From NCBI RefSeq assembly GCF_029537235.1, contig NZ_CP120638.1:1674001-1738000 (forward strand): a DNA stretch of 64,000 bases, read 5' to 3'. The translations under genes and the position numbers were made by a program. A model generated the notes under the pieces. That model worked only from the letters and a program-made list of their open reading frames with translations, was not told the origin of the DNA and made no database searches. Origin of the DNA: Rhizobium sp. 32-5/1. Its GTDB lineage: Bacteria > Pseudomonadota > Alphaproteobacteria > Rhizobiales > Rhizobiaceae. Positions 18,380 through 28,381 of the stretch are shown piece by piece (the first letter of the stretch is position 1; every line of letters begins with the position of its first letter).

Positions 18380-18565
18380 ATGATCGCCGAGATGGTCGAC
18401 GTATTACGCATCTTGGATCTTGAAGGCGTAGCGCCGGCCGAGTTTGTCACAATCGAAGTCGAAGTGTCGGAGCATGGCACGTATATCCACAATCAGGGCG
18501 GGGATGATGAGTGGTCGTTGACGTGGACCAAGGTCGATGACGCTTCGGCAGACGCGGAACATTAG
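18380..18565 (+). CDS. Small acidic protein, copy 1 of a duplicated gene
   Basis: The 61-residue protein contains APAEFVTIEVEVSEHGTY and DDEWSLTWTKVDD and ends AEH. A diverged copy is at 19855-20058. Both are followed by a similar leader (a CCCGCAAAGGA or CCGGCAAAGGA element) before another ATG. Function unknown. Confidence 0.5.
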   Translation: MIAEMVDVLRILDLEGVAPAEFVTIEVEVSEHGTYIHNQGGDDEWSLTWTKVDDASADAEH

Positions 18566-18737
18566 CCGCGGCTTCATAATTCTCCCGCAAAGGAAAGCCC
18601 TATGAACTTTGAGGCCCAAAACATCCAGTTGGCGACCCGACCCAGCCCCGGCAGCCGAAAGGATGGCGGGATTTCTTGTTTCAGGAAATCGACATCAACC
18701 CACTATCTGTGGACGATAATTTCGCCCTGCCGAGTTA

Positions 18738-19493
18738 TCAGTTCTTCTGGGTGAGTGCCGGATTTAAACGATCCTTATCAAACAGCTCGATGCTCGTCTG
18801 CCGAAGAGCTTGCCGCAGTATCCCATATCCGTCTGCCTGAAGGTGAAGTAGATCAGGCCGGAACATTGAGCAGTTGCGAGAATTCCAAGAGCAGCTAATT
18901 TTGCCCTCGTCGACTTCAACGAAAGCGGCGGTCCCGCTGCCTGCGAAACGCTTGGCAAGATAGTTGTTCACTTCCCGTCTTTCCTGGCTTCGGAATTCAA
19001 AATGCTCCCCTCGAGGCAGTAGCTGCACTACGAAAGTAAAAGCCTCGGGCCATTGGTACCCGATTTCCTCGACTACAGCCTCGATGCCTCCACTAACCCC
19101 GCATGGCGTCGCGGATTTGTCAGCAAGATTATTGGTGCCGATAAGGACCACGATCTCGCGTGGCGAAACCTTGGGCTTCATATTTCTCAATCGCCAGAGT
19201 ACCTCCTGAGTTTTATCGCCGCCAACTCCGAAGTTGTGTACCGCCCTTCCGGGGAAGTCTCTGCTGACATGCGGTTGCCACTGTTGAACAAGAGAATCCC
19301 CAACCAGTAGCAGGTCCGGGTTCGGGCCCTGCACTTTACGAACGTCTATTGCTCGCTTTAGTCGCCCAGGCGATTGCTCGATGACTGGCGTTGTTGAAAC
19401 CCGTATCTGGACCGGGTCGCATTCTCCCTCAGCCGCGGCAAGCGTGTTCAATAGGCACATCAGCACTACTGAATAACAAAGAGCTTTCCGCAT
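18738..19493 (-). CDS. Secreted SGNH/GDSL hydrolase
   Basis: From ATG 19493 the 251-residue protein has a signal peptide (MRKALCYSVVLMCLLNTLAA) and the SGNH blocks in order: LLLVGDSLVQQW (nucleophile Ser), FGVGGDKTQEV (Gly), VLIGTNNLADK (Asn) and DLLHLQADGY (Asp and His). It probably removes acyl or acetyl groups from a polysaccharide or similar substrate in the periplasm. It is unusual cargo for a prophage; the flanking genes do not point to a substrate. Confidence 0.82.
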   Translation of the reverse strand: MRKALCYSVVLMCLLNTLAAAEGECDPVQIRVSTTPVIEQSPGRLKRAIDVRKVQGPNPDLLLVGDSLVQQWQPHVSRDFPGRAVHNFGVGGDKTQEVLWRLRNMKPKVSPREIVVLIGTNNLADKSATPCGVSGGIEAVVEEIGYQWPEAFTFVVQLLPRGEHFEFRSQERREVNNYLAKRFAGSGTAAFVEVDEGKISCSWNSRNCSMFRPDLLHLQADGYGILRQALRQTSIELFDKDRLNPALTQKN

Positions 19494-19539
19494 TTCCGTT
19501 CCTAAAAAAATCGCAAGACGGCTAAATGGAGAGACGGTT

Positions 19540-19743
19540 TTAAGCGCCCGGTCCGCCAAACCCTTCCAAGCCATCAAGCCGGTTAACCGCAACCCCGAGG
19601 GTCCTGACGGCCTCCATCGTTATCGCAAGGCTTTCCATGACAAGCCAAAGATCACGGTCCTGATCCGGATGGTTCAATGCTGGGGCTCGATTGTACAAGA
19701 GTTCACTGTGAGTTTTCAGCTGCGCAATGATATCTTCGTTCAT
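19540..19743 (-). CDS. Small helical hypothetical protein
   Basis: The 67-residue protein (MNEDIIAQLKTHSELLYNRA..., LWLVMESLAITMEAVRTLGV) has even, helix-like composition. It is upstream of the SGNH gene on the same strand with a 46-base gap. No function is recognised. Confidence 0.45.
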   Translation of the reverse strand: MNEDIIAQLKTHSELLYNRAPALNHPDQDRDLWLVMESLAITMEAVRTLGVAVNRLDGLEGFGGPGA

Positions 19744-19854
19744 TCAAAACTCCCTGGGTTGTTATGCCGGTCCTGAAAAACGCCCGGCACGAGAAGTTCG
19801 CTTAGGCGCTCGCCAAAGGCAACGCAGCCAGCGAGAATAATCATTATCGCTGCT

Positions 19855-20058
19855 TTGTCGGCCTGCTTTTTCACCTGGCTTGATCGGCTCCTGCGGGTTC
19901 TTGTTCTCGATGTGCCCCGGCTAGCGCCGGCCGAGTTTGTCATCATGGAGGTCGAGGCATCCGAGTATTGCAAACACGTCTACAACGAATGCGGCGCCGA
20001 TGAATGGTCGCTGACCTGGACGAAGGTTGATGAGCCGATCAGCGGAGCGGAACATTAG
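19855..20058 (+). CDS. Small acidic protein, copy 2 of a duplicated gene
   Basis: This is a diverged copy of the gene at 18380: APAEFVIMEVEASEYCKHVY and ADEWSLTWTKVDEP, again ending AEH. Its first 22 residues differ from copy 1 and may be a poor start. It is followed after 37 bases by the gene at 20096. Confidence 0.45.
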   Translation: MSACFFTWLDRLLRVLVLDVPRLAPAEFVIMEVEASEYCKHVYNECGADEWSLTWTKVDEPISGAEH

Positions 20059-20095
20059 GCCCAGAAGCGCAGTTCTCCGGCAAAGGAGAAATCTG

Positions 20096-20400
20096 ATGGA
20101 TATTGCAACTCCTAAGCGCTCGATTGACGACGATCACTACAATGCGGGTCTGCAGGAAGCGCTGGACTATCCCGTCCTCGATTTGCTCGACCAGGTCAGC
20201 GCGGCCGGGTGGAGCAAGCGGGAAGCGTTCAAGGCTCTTGCGGAGGTGATCCACAACCAGCCGTTGGCGCCGATCGCCTCGTCGAGGCTTTCATAGACGG
20301 ACGCGATGTTGGGCCGCAGCCTCAGCCCACACGCTACCTATTCGCAAGCATGGCACAACAGGGCCCACGAAAAATAAAAGCGAAGATACACTTAGCGTAA
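20096..20400 (+). pseudogene. Hypothetical rhizobial small protein, frameshifted
   Basis: The first frame reads MDIATPKRSIDDDHYNAGLQ, EALDYPVLDLLDQVSAAGWS and stops at 20296. The continuation DRLVEAFIDGRDVGPQPQ is in the next frame. Adding one base near 20266-20270 gives a 101-residue protein. A related C-terminal end (DRLVAAFVDGRDVGP) occurs in the short frame at 21093. GGAGA before ATG 20096 supports the start. Confidence 0.55.
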
Positions 20401-20515
20401 CTACGCGCTGGCTCCCTGCCGATTTAACCCGAATCCCCGGACTAACGCTACACTAATACACTCCGTATCGAACAATTGTATCCAGTCAAAGATAAGTCGG
20501 AGATTGGCGAAAATA

Positions 20516-20725
20516 TTAGCGTACAGATCTCGCTTTCAGAGCCCTAGCGATCTGCTGCACGCTCTCTTGGGTTACTACGCTGCGCGCTTTGTCCTTGCCG
20601 TCCTTATCTTGCGCAACCGACATGAAAGAAAGTTTAGTCCCGTTCGGAACGGGTATAATGTCGGACACCTTTGAGGCGTCTACCAGGATCTGTTCACCTC
20701 TGGTATTGGTTAAGAATAGCCACAT
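20516..20725 (-). CDS. Small hypothetical protein (FlbD-like size and shape)
   Basis: The 69-residue protein MWLFLTNTRGEQILVDASKV, SDIIPVPNGTKLSFMSV... resembles small beta-rich proteins of the FlbD type, but similarity is weak. It is chosen over the longer frame because the extra N-terminus crosses a terminator hairpin at 20845-20877. Confidence 0.5.
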   Translation of the reverse strand: MWLFLTNTRGEQILVDASKVSDIIPVPNGTKLSFMSVAQDKDGKDKARSVVTQESVQQIARALKARSVR

Positions 20726-20844
20726 ACTCAAAACTCCACTTTGGGCCAGTAATAGATTTATTATTACGTGCACTCTGCTTTGCGTCAACACTTTCTCAAC
20801 TATGTGGTTAAAGTGCGTAGCGAGTGTCACAACCAAAAACAAAA

Positions 20845-20877
20845 AAGCCCCGCTCGCCGGTGAGGCAAGCGGGGCTT
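20845..20877. terminator. Hairpin terminator
   Basis: AAGCCCCGCT and AGCGGGGCTT form a perfect 10-bp stem around 13 bases, with an A-rich tract on its left side (a T tract when read leftward). It can therefore act on the minus strand. A similar but imperfect hairpin lies at 21456-21491. Confidence 0.65.
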
Positions 20878-21042
20878 GGGTAGGCGAGTGTGGGTGGTTA
20901 CAGTTGATCAAGGGGCGTGGGGGTGTCACGCTGATGTCACGCTCTGGGATTCGCAACTTTAAAAAACCCGTGCTAATTCAGAGGTGTTTAGAGGCGATCC
21001 CTTTTTCAGGTGCCCGCCCCGCAGGCGATATTTCATTACGAT

Positions 21043-21078
21043 AGCCCCGATCTGTCTGACCGCAGATCGGGGCTTTTT
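21043..21078 (+). terminator. Rho-independent terminator
   Basis: AGCCCCGATCT (21043-21053) pairs with AGATCGGGGCT (21064-21074), followed by TTTT. The stem is perfect over 11 bp. Confidence 0.8.
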
Positions 21079-21092
21079 ATAATGAAAGGGCG

Positions 21093-21227
21093 GTGGGCCG
21101 GCTAAACAAGCCCGATGACCACGATGGCCACACTCGCATCAGCAATGTTGCCGCGATCGAGACTTCGGAGAACCCAGCCGATCGCTTGGTCGCGGCTTTT
21201 GTCGACGGACGCGACGTAGGCCCATAA
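21093..21227 (+). CDS. Very small ORF sharing a C-terminal motif with the 20096 gene
   Basis: From GTG 21093 it encodes 44 residues starting MGRLNKPDDHDGHTRISNVA and ending DRLVAAFVDGRDVGP. The same last 15-residue pattern is in the frameshifted gene at 20096. It is either a real small gene or a remnant of a second copy. Confidence 0.35.
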   Translation: MGRLNKPDDHDGHTRISNVAAIETSENPADRLVAAFVDGRDVGP

Positions 21228-21658
21228 CCAAAAAGGAAAGAGGGCTCCGCATCTCTCACAACCCGAAGCCCTCGATACCGAGCGGTCTGATGGTTAGTCC
21301 GGGCTCGAAACAAAGATTTCATCACATGGCTGGCCAAGGGTCAATCGGGTGTAGCTACCGCCTTTTGATTGTGGGCGCGCTAGCAAGCGCCAAAATTGGA
21401 CCTATCGCGGACATTCACCGAACTTACAGAGAACACACCAAACGCACGGGACGAAAATGCCCCGCTCGCCAGTTAAGGCAAGCGAGGCATTGTCAGGTTC
21501 GTCGCGGTGGCGGAAGAGCCTGATTCGCGGGAAAAGCCCCATACACTTGATCTAGGGGTGGGTTCACAGACTGGTAACCTTAGTCTCTGAATCTACAATT
21601 CGGCGTTGCAAACTCTCTGAAATCACCAGATCAATCGCCCGCGATCAGGGATATTCAG
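21228..21658. other. Region without a confident gene
   Basis: It holds only the imperfect hairpin at 21456-21491 (ATGCCCCGCT ... AGCGAGGCAT), a relative of the hairpin at 20845. No coding frame is convincing. Confidence 0.5.
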
Positions 21659-21835
21659 ATGATCATTTTTAAAACCATTAATTTTGAATACAAAATTGAA
21701 ATCCGCCAGACATGGTTCGGTAAATGGACGTACGTGATACACCTCGATGAATTCCGCAGCAGAACGAGCCGGAACTTCCCAACACGGGAGTGTGCCTTAG
21801 CTGATGCCGAGCGGCTGCTCCACCTCATGTCCTAG
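21659..21835 (+). CDS. Small hypothetical protein (58 aa)
   Basis: ATG 21659 opens a frame MIIFKTINFEYKIEIRQTWF, GKWTYVIHLDEF... to TAG at 21833. CAGGGATATTC gives an AGGG site eight bases before the start. The composition is that of a small beta protein. It is AT-richer than its neighbours. Confidence 0.5.
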   Translation: MIIFKTINFEYKIEIRQTWFGKWTYVIHLDEFRSRTSRNFPTRECALADAERLLHLMS

Positions 21836-22106
21836 ACGAGATTGATCAAGGGCGATGAGATCAGCGGGGGCGTGACCGGCCCCACCCGCCGCTAGGGCGG
21901 CACTGCCGAGGGAAAAGAAAACAGGGGAGGTTCACTGTCACTGAGTAATCAGCATTGAGTGAGCGAAAAACTACCACAAGCACCACAAGTGCCACGGCCG
22001 TTGAAATCGCTGTATTTTTTGATGGCATTAAGTTGCGTGATGGCAGTTGCGGCAAGGTGGGCTACAGGGGTTTGAAACACGGCCAAGGCCGATAGTGAGC
22101 AGAGAT

Positions 22107-23134
22107 ATGGCACGAAAGCGACGCAACCACTTTATTCCGCGAATGCTTCTGAAGAGATTTGCATCAAGGGTTTCGGCTAATGGAGAAAAACAGTTCATTT
22201 GGCGATACGAATTAGACAAGCCCCGATTGAGCTTTCGACCAAGGATGCTGCTGTAGCCAAGGACTTCTATGGCGAAAACGATGATGTGCTGGAGAACAGC
22301 TTTATATCATTGGAAGGCGCGCATTCTTCGGCCCTCCGGGAGATCGAAAACGGCACCTTTAACTTCACCAATCGTCACGCTCTCCTGGCAGACATGGTGT
22401 GGCTATTCGCGTTAAGGACCGAGGCGAACAGATCCATGCTGGAAGTTACGATTAAATCGGCCCTGAGTGAAACATCACGGCAGATTAAGGCGGGGAAAGC
22501 CAAGACCTATTTAAAGAGGAATATGGAAACTGCGTGGGAACAGCGCCTTAGCGAGCTTCCCGAGCACCAGAGATATTTGTTGTCACTGCCTCAGATGCAA
22601 CCACACCTGAGAGCACAGAAGAAAGAGTTCCTTCAGGGAGCGGGTGAAATATTTGGCTCGTTGGTAAACCATCTCTTGCATGATCCGGGAATGCCGAAAC
22701 TGTTCAAGGACTCGCAGAACGAAGGATTGAGTGGCCACATTGCCGCTGGCGCAAAATGCCCCGCGTCAAAAGTGCCTTTGTCGTGGACAGTCGTCAAAAG
22801 TGAGAATTTGGAATTCCTTCTCGGCGATACCTGCGTGTTCGGTTTGGACCAAAAAGGTCGACCGACGCCGCTTGTCGGGGGTGAGAAACTCACCCAAGTC
22901 TACTTTCCGATTAGTCCATACACCGCTTTGGTCGGCTTCTATGGTGAAGTGCTACCAGCCCTAAGCGTGGAAATGATCAGGCAATATTCCATTGCTTTCT
23001 CGACGAGATACGTTTTTTCAAGACAAAGCACCGCTGAGATGACCACGATGGCCGGAAAGCTTATCGGATCTCAGGCAACTATAATAAAAGCAGGCGACGA
23101 AAAAACCATCGTAAGCGAGATGTGGCGTCGGTAG
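22107..23134 (+). pseudogene. DUF4238 protein, frameshifted
   Basis: The N-terminus MARKRRNHFIPRMLLKRFAS is the DUF4238 signature (NHFIPRxLLxxF). After WRYELDK the frame breaks, and the continuation APIELSTKDAAVAKDFYGEN runs in another frame to 23134. One missing base at about 22219-22224 (AAGCCCC) explains it and gives 342 residues. C-terminal blocks typical of the family, such as FLLGDTCVFGLD and TQVYFPISPYTALVGF, are present. The function of DUF4238 is not known. It may be cargo carried by the element. Confidence 0.75.
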
Positions 23135-23141
23135 ATCATGC

Positions 23142-23444
23142 TCACTTTGACCTTGTCTTGCCATCGACTGCGGCTAGGAGGGCAGCTACATGCTCCCGCT
23201 CGATCGCAGCCATTTCCGGATCCCGCCTCGGCGTCGTCTTCGCTCCATCCGGGCGGCAGATCAGCCTAATGATGAGAAGGTCCTTGCTGTCAGGACTGGT
23301 ATCCAGTCCCATCTCAGCCGCCTGACGATAGATCTCCTCCTCTTCCCCCTGGTTTCCCACGATCCGAACTATTCGCGGGTTTGCCTTCGCTGGAGCAACA
23401 CTCGCTTCCAGCTTCGTCAGACGTGTGTGCAGGAGATTGGTCAT
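23142..23444 (-). CDS. Hypothetical phage protein
   Basis: The 100-residue protein (MTNLLHTRLTKLEASVAPAK, EMAAIEREHVAALLAAVDG) starts in a coiled-coil-like segment. Its start overlaps the stop of the DUF5681 gene by 4 bases (ATGA), so the two are coupled. Function unknown. Confidence 0.6.
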   Translation of the reverse strand: MTNLLHTRLTKLEASVAPAKANPRIVRIVGNQGEEEEIYRQAAEMGLDTSPDSKDLLIIRLICRPDGAKTTPRRDPEMAAIEREHVAALLAAVDGKTRSK

Positions 23445-23881
23445 TTCGTTGACATCCTTTCCTCAAGCGCTGCGATGCGGGCCGCCAAGTCGTGCGTTTC
23501 GATAGCCTTTCGGTGAGCCTCAACCAAGGTGACCACGGCTGCGCCTTCATCCGGCGAGAGTTCCCCATCGGCCACCTGTCTGGTTATGGCAGCAACGGCG
23601 CCCGGCAGATCATCGGCCGTCGTGACCGTCGGAAGATCGAACGGAACGCGCGCGCCCTTTCGAATGGGCCAGACACGATCGAGGATTGTCCTGGCTGCTG
23701 TGCTGTCGCCTTCCTTGGCCTTCTCAACCATTGCCAGAACAATCGCCTCCGCTTCCCCTTCGCCCAGAACGTCGAGAGCTAGAAGCACCTTTGATCGTGA
23801 GCCAGCGGTTCGACCGTTGGGGTTCCCGGATTGGCCGGGCTTGAAACGCGTATCCCGCGGCGTTTCTTTTTCAGTCGTCAT
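23441..23881 (-). CDS. DUF5681 protein
   Basis: The 146-residue protein has the N-terminal RFKPGQSGNPNGR motif of DUF5681, followed by a helical body. Such genes often stand just before terminase genes in alphaproteobacterial prophages. Here no terminase follows, which suggests a deletion to its left. Confidence 0.75.
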   Translation of the reverse strand: MTTEKETPRDTRFKPGQSGNPNGRTAGSRSKVLLALDVLGEGEAEAIVLAMVEKAKEGDSTAARTILDRVWPIRKGARVPFDLPTVTTADDLPGAVAAITRQVADGELSPDEGAAVVTLVEAHRKAIETHDLAARIAALEERMSTK

Positions 23882-23924
23882 ATCCTGCTTTTCCCCTGCA
23901 TTGGCAGGCGCTTGCGCATCTAAC

Positions 23925-25343
23925 TTAGTACAAACCCACGCTTCCGGTTCTTACGGCCTTGTCGTATTGACGAGAGGACTCACGCACCGACCGGCCATAG
24001 TCGTTCTCCTTGCCGTCTCCCTGCGATTTAGAGTTGGGAGCCTGCGGATAGCCTGTAAGTTGCGTATTCAGCTTGCCGTTCATCAGCGATTTACCGAGGG
24101 CAGCGCCAAGAAGACCGCCGATAGGACCGCCCACGAGGCTACCGAGAAGCCCGCCACCAACGCCGCCAAGAGCGCCCTTTGCGAAGTTTCCGAGGCGTGG
24201 GCCTATGTTGCGGTTGAATGGCTGCTGAGACAGGGAAGCCCGCTGCGCATCCACCATCTGCTGTTCCTGGGCAGAGAGAAGGCCGCCGACGCCGGCCGGA
24301 CCCGCCACGGAAGCGGTCTGTTCATAGCTTGGCTGCATCTCTTGCGGCTGCGCCTGAGGCTGCTGGACGGGCTGTTGCGATGGCTGCTGGTATGCGGGCC
24401 TGTCGGCCATTGGGTTTACCCCGGCGGCAAGTTGCTTTTTCTGCGCGTTGAGGCCATCGATCAGGCCTTGGTGGGCAACATCCTGGGAGAGCAGACCCGC
24501 TGGGGTTTCCTGCTGTGGAAGTCTGCCTGTCTTTTGGAGGACGCCACCGCCCGTCATTTGCTGTTTCTGCGCATTGAGAGAGTCAATCATGCGCTGATGG
24601 GCAACGTCCTGAGACAGCAAGCCGGATGCTGAGGGCTGCGTAAAGTTGGCAACCGCCGTTCCATTCGCAGCCGCCGGGCGCATTGCGTTCATACTGCCAA
24701 GCAATCCCATCTGTTGCGCGGGCTCTTGCTGACGAAGGGTATCGAGGGAGACTTGCGGCTCGGGGCGATAATAGGAGGTTGTCTTAACGGACCGCGTTGG
24801 AACGCTGAATTGGGGCGCTGGCTGCTCTTCCTGAACGGGGGAACAGGCTTCTAATAACCCCATGCGCTGGCTGACCGTAGCTGGCTGTTCGCTTGGGGAA
24901 AGAAGACCTGCGATGGCTTGCGTAGCGGTCTCAGCCTGCCGAGGCTGGCGGTACCCAAGAGACGTGCCGATTGCCCGATTTTGGGGATCGGAATAGTAGA
25001 TGTGGCCTGTGGTCGCCGTTTCCCGCTTCAACCCTCTAGGCAGGTTCCCAGACGCTGACGGGGTGGCATAAAAGGTGCCGTTGTGGATCGGGCCATTTGC
25101 CGCAACGTCATCGAGGGCCCGTTGGGCCATGCTGCGGTATGCGCCGACCCCTGCAGGCAGTCTTTTGCCGTAGGCGTTGAACTCTCGTCTATTTGAAACA
25201 ACCTGTTCCGGCGTGACACCCAATGACCGTGCCCGGTTGGCGATGACTGAGGCGATAGCCTTCATGTCGGCGTAGCGTTTGGTCGGAGACCCGGACACGG
25301 CCTCTCCGAGGATAACATCAACTAGCGTGAGAGCCTTGGACAT
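23925..25343 (-). CDS. Virion-associated peptidoglycan hydrolase (SleB-like) with repeats
   Basis: The 472-residue protein has an N-terminal cell-wall-hydrolase domain (EAVSGSPTKRYADMKAIASV, then IANRARSLG; likely catalytic Glu14). A Gln/Pro-rich linker contains two near-identical repeats beginning GLLSQDVAHQ at residues 241 and 283, and a weaker third copy. A Gly-rich hydrophobic segment near the end (GGVGGGLLGSLVGGPIGG) could insert in membranes. It probably serves as an internal virion protein that opens the cell wall at DNA entry. It lies 10 bases after the large ejection-type gene. Confidence 0.75.
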   Translation of the reverse strand: MSKALTLVDVILGEAVSGSPTKRYADMKAIASVIANRARSLGVTPEQVVSNRREFNAYGKRLPAGVGAYRSMAQRALDDVAANGPIHNGTFYATPSASGNLPRGLKRETATTGHIYYSDPQNRAIGTSLGYRQPRQAETATQAIAGLLSPSEQPATVSQRMGLLEACSPVQEEQPAPQFSVPTRSVKTTSYYRPEPQVSLDTLRQQEPAQQMGLLGSMNAMRPAAANGTAVANFTQPSASGLLSQDVAHQRMIDSLNAQKQQMTGGGVLQKTGRLPQQETPAGLLSQDVAHQGLIDGLNAQKKQLAAGVNPMADRPAYQQPSQQPVQQPQAQPQEMQPSYEQTASVAGPAGVGGLLSAQEQQMVDAQRASLSQQPFNRNIGPRLGNFAKGALGGVGGGLLGSLVGGPIGGLLGAALGKSLMNGKLNTQLTGYPQAPNSKSQGDGKENDYGRSVRESSRQYDKAVRTGSVGLY

Positions 25344-25352
25344 GGTCGCTCC

Positions 25353-28300
25353 TTATCTCGCCGGGACCGGCACGGTGATTTCAAGGGGCCGTTTCGTGTC
25401 GCCGTTACTGGAACCCTGGCTCACTGCGACCGAGGGGACTATCGAGCGGCGATAGACCCTCGCCAGCATGTCCCCGACCGACTTTGCTGTACGCGGCTGG
25501 TACTTCGACAAGAGCAGTCGTGCGCGGCCTGGGTTCAACATCGCATCGGCAACGAGGTCGTTGACGCTTTCAATGCCGAACTCACGCAGTGCGCCGGCCG
25601 TCTTGGCTCCCAAAACACCCACGATGCCGCCACCGATGCCACCCGATGCAAAGCCGCCCGTCGCTGCGGTCGCCATGAGGATGCGGCCAAGTATCGTCGT
25701 TGGAGCGTCGCCCTCTCTGACCTTCTGCCAGTCCTGCGCCGTGTTCGAGCCACCGGGCAGTTTGACGGCTGTAAGCGACCGATTGGCGCGCTGAATATCA
25801 CTGGCGACCGAGGTCATGAGTTTGATCTCATCATCCGAGAAACCAGCCAGACGAAGCGCAGGTTTGTTTTCTTTCATGAAGGTCTGGAACTGGTCCGCCT
25901 TGATCGTAGCCTGTCCTGTCGTGGCAGCTTCCGTGTTGCCGACGAAACGGCTAATGACGTGATCGACCACGGCTTTCCGAAGACCCTGTTTAGCCTCCGG
26001 GTCACCGGCGACGACAGACGCAAGCCGTCCCATCTGGTTGTTGCGGTCCTGAAGCTGGAAGATGCTGCCGATAGCCCGTGTGACGTCGCCGGGGTCGGAC
26101 AGGTTCATCATTTGCCCCAAGCGGGAGCGGCGGGCCTGATCAACAACAGCTTTCTGCTGGGATGCGACTTCCGCCATGGTGCGTCCAGCCGTCGTGGCGT
26201 CCGCCAGGCGTCGGTCGAGTTGGGGGAGGGCTTTGAGCGCATCGGAATGGGCACGACGCCAGCTTTCCAGCTTTGCGGGGTCTAGCGTGCCGTCATCACG
26301 CAAGGCAGCCTTACGCACCCTATCAACGGCGAATTCTTCAATCTGCCGCATAGCATCGCGGTCACCAACGGCAGCGCGGAATTTACCGATAGCCTCGGCG
26401 CTGCCGGCACGCGAGGAGAAGATACGCTGCGGAACTGACGCTGACGCCATGTCATAGGGTGACACAGTGGAAGGGCGGCGGCGGATAGGCGAGAGAGTCT
26501 TGTTGTCGAAGGCTTCAAGGCGGCTGCGGGTAGCAAGCTGGGCAGCCGTCAGGCGCTCGGCAGCTCCGGCGTCGAAGTTTGCTTCAGGAAGTGCTGTCTG
26601 TACTCCCGAACGGCCCGCAGGACGTCCAGCTTGCCTTCCTGTCTGGCCTGCTGTTCTGCCTTGGCTAGGAACGGCAAAATCTCCACCTTGTCCAAACGGG
26701 ACAGAGCGTGTTCCATCGTTCGCAAGCGCTGTGCTTCCTTGTCGTTCATCTACCCAGCCGTCAACCATCCGCTGCATATTGGCAAGGAGGGTCTGCTCGA
26801 AATCCATGTCGCCACGCGCAACGGCTTCCACCTGCTGCTGAATTTTGCCGGAAACAGCGGCCTCAATATCAGCGTAGAGGGCGGAGTTGAGTTGCGAAAG
26901 GCGACGATAGGCGGCGCTCTCGCCATTGGCAAGACGCTCTGTCCGCAGCTCCGTTTTGACGCGGCTCTGCAGGGCGGTGATTTCGGAGAAAGGCGCGACA
27001 TCGCCAAGCTGACCCGAGACCTGATAGATCGCGGCCTCTTCACCAGTGGGCGGCTTGGCCGTCTTCGGCATGTCTGCAAGGATATCGGCAACCTGCTTAC
27101 GCGCGTTGGCTGCAGGGAGGGCAAGGGAGCCGTCCGGATCAACCGCGCTCCACAACTGGCGCTCGGTCTCCTTTGCCGCCTTGCGGGCTTCCTCAAGGCT
27201 GGTGCGCATGTCGTCACCAACCACTTCGGGTGATGCGCCACGACCGACTGCCTCGGTGCTCTGCCGGGCTCTGGAAGTGGCAGCCTCGAATGCCTGTTCG
27301 GCGCGCTGCTCGACGGCCTGGATTACGGCACGGGCGGACTGCGCAACTTTTCCGGTGCGCCTTCAGCCTGGACGCCACCAAGAGCCGATACACGGGCGTT
27401 GTTCTGATCAGCGCGACGCTGATTGAAGATTTCCGGCCTGCGAGTTTGGGCTCCTCTTTCAAGGCCGCCCAAGCCCATATCGCCCGTGAGCTGGAACGTG
27501 GTTGGCGATGAACCGCTAACGAGGTCGGCGGGCAGGTCTTCCAAGGCCATGCGCACGGCTTGCGGATCGGTCGCATTGTCGCGAATTTGGGCGGCGGCAA
27601 GGCTTTCGCGTCCGGACTTGGTCAAAGGGGCAGCAAACTCGCCCACAGCCCGTCCAGCAGCGCGAGCGAACTGCGGAGTGGTCGCAGCAAGTGCGCCTGC
27701 GAAACCGCCACCCATGCCGCCCGCAATGCCCGCAATTGGCTTCCATTCTTCTGGTACAGCTTCCATCGCAGCGGAGGCACCAATGCCAGATGCGCCCCCG
27801 ACGACAGCGTTCCCAGCAACTTGCCCAACGCTTGCACCAGTCCCAAACAGACGCCCGCCAATCTCAGCAAACCGGGGAGACATCGCCCCCGCACGGGCCA
27901 GACCCGAAAATGCGGCTTCCGGCGCGACAGCGTAGCCGACGCCTTCACCCATTCCACGCGCGATCCGCTCGCCAGTCGTTGCGGCCATGATATCTTTCGG
28001 CTCCGGAACGCCAACGGCTCCGAACATTCCGGAGATCGACTCCGAACCGCCGAAACTATCGGACGGGATGGGCGAAATGTCGGTGCCTGCCACGGCGTTG
28101 ATGCCGCGTGCACCGAGATTAATCGCTCCGCGTGCCAGATCGACGGGCGCACCAAGTGTGGAGTAGATCGCGTTGTTCAAGCCAGCAGTAGCGTTGAGAG
28201 CGAGGCCATCGCCTCCGGGTACCTGTTCGGTCCCATTTCCGGATCGAAGCCCGATTTTGGAGCGAAACTCGTCTTCCGGCATGTCGGAGTAGAACTTGGC

Positions 28301-28381
28301 ATGCAGTGCCCCCGCAAGAGCTTCATCGCTCATGTCTTCGTATTGCGGGTACTGCTGACGGATTTCTGCGAGAGAGGCCAT
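25353..28381 (-). pseudogene. Large phage ejection/internal virion protein, frameshifted
   Basis: The first part (28381 down to about 27350) starts MASLAEIRQQYPQYEDMSDE and is rich in Gly/Ala (YAVAPEAAFSGLARAGA, GMGGGFAGALAATTPQFAR). The second part continues in another frame (VAQSARAVIQAVEQRAEQAF, ... AKTAGALREFGIESVNDLVA). One base is missing at the TTTT run 27348-27351; restoring it gives one 1009-residue protein. Size, hydrophobic glycine segments and neighbours match podovirus-like internal core/ejection proteins. Its start shares a base with the stop of the gene before it (TAATG). Confidence 0.7.

Noticed and set aside
18602-18740. A coding-like stretch (KGWRDFLFQEIDINP) in the plus strand
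   Set aside because: It has no complete frame with a good start and overlaps the end of the SGNH gene; it may be a remnant but cannot be supported.
23529-24632. A 367-residue plus-strand open frame
   Set aside because: It is antisense to the DUF5681 and virion hydrolase genes and has no protein-like motifs.
24000-25000. A CRISPR-like array in the repeated part of the virion hydrolase gene
   Set aside because: The repeats are coding, only two to three copies, unevenly diverged and without spacers of equal length.
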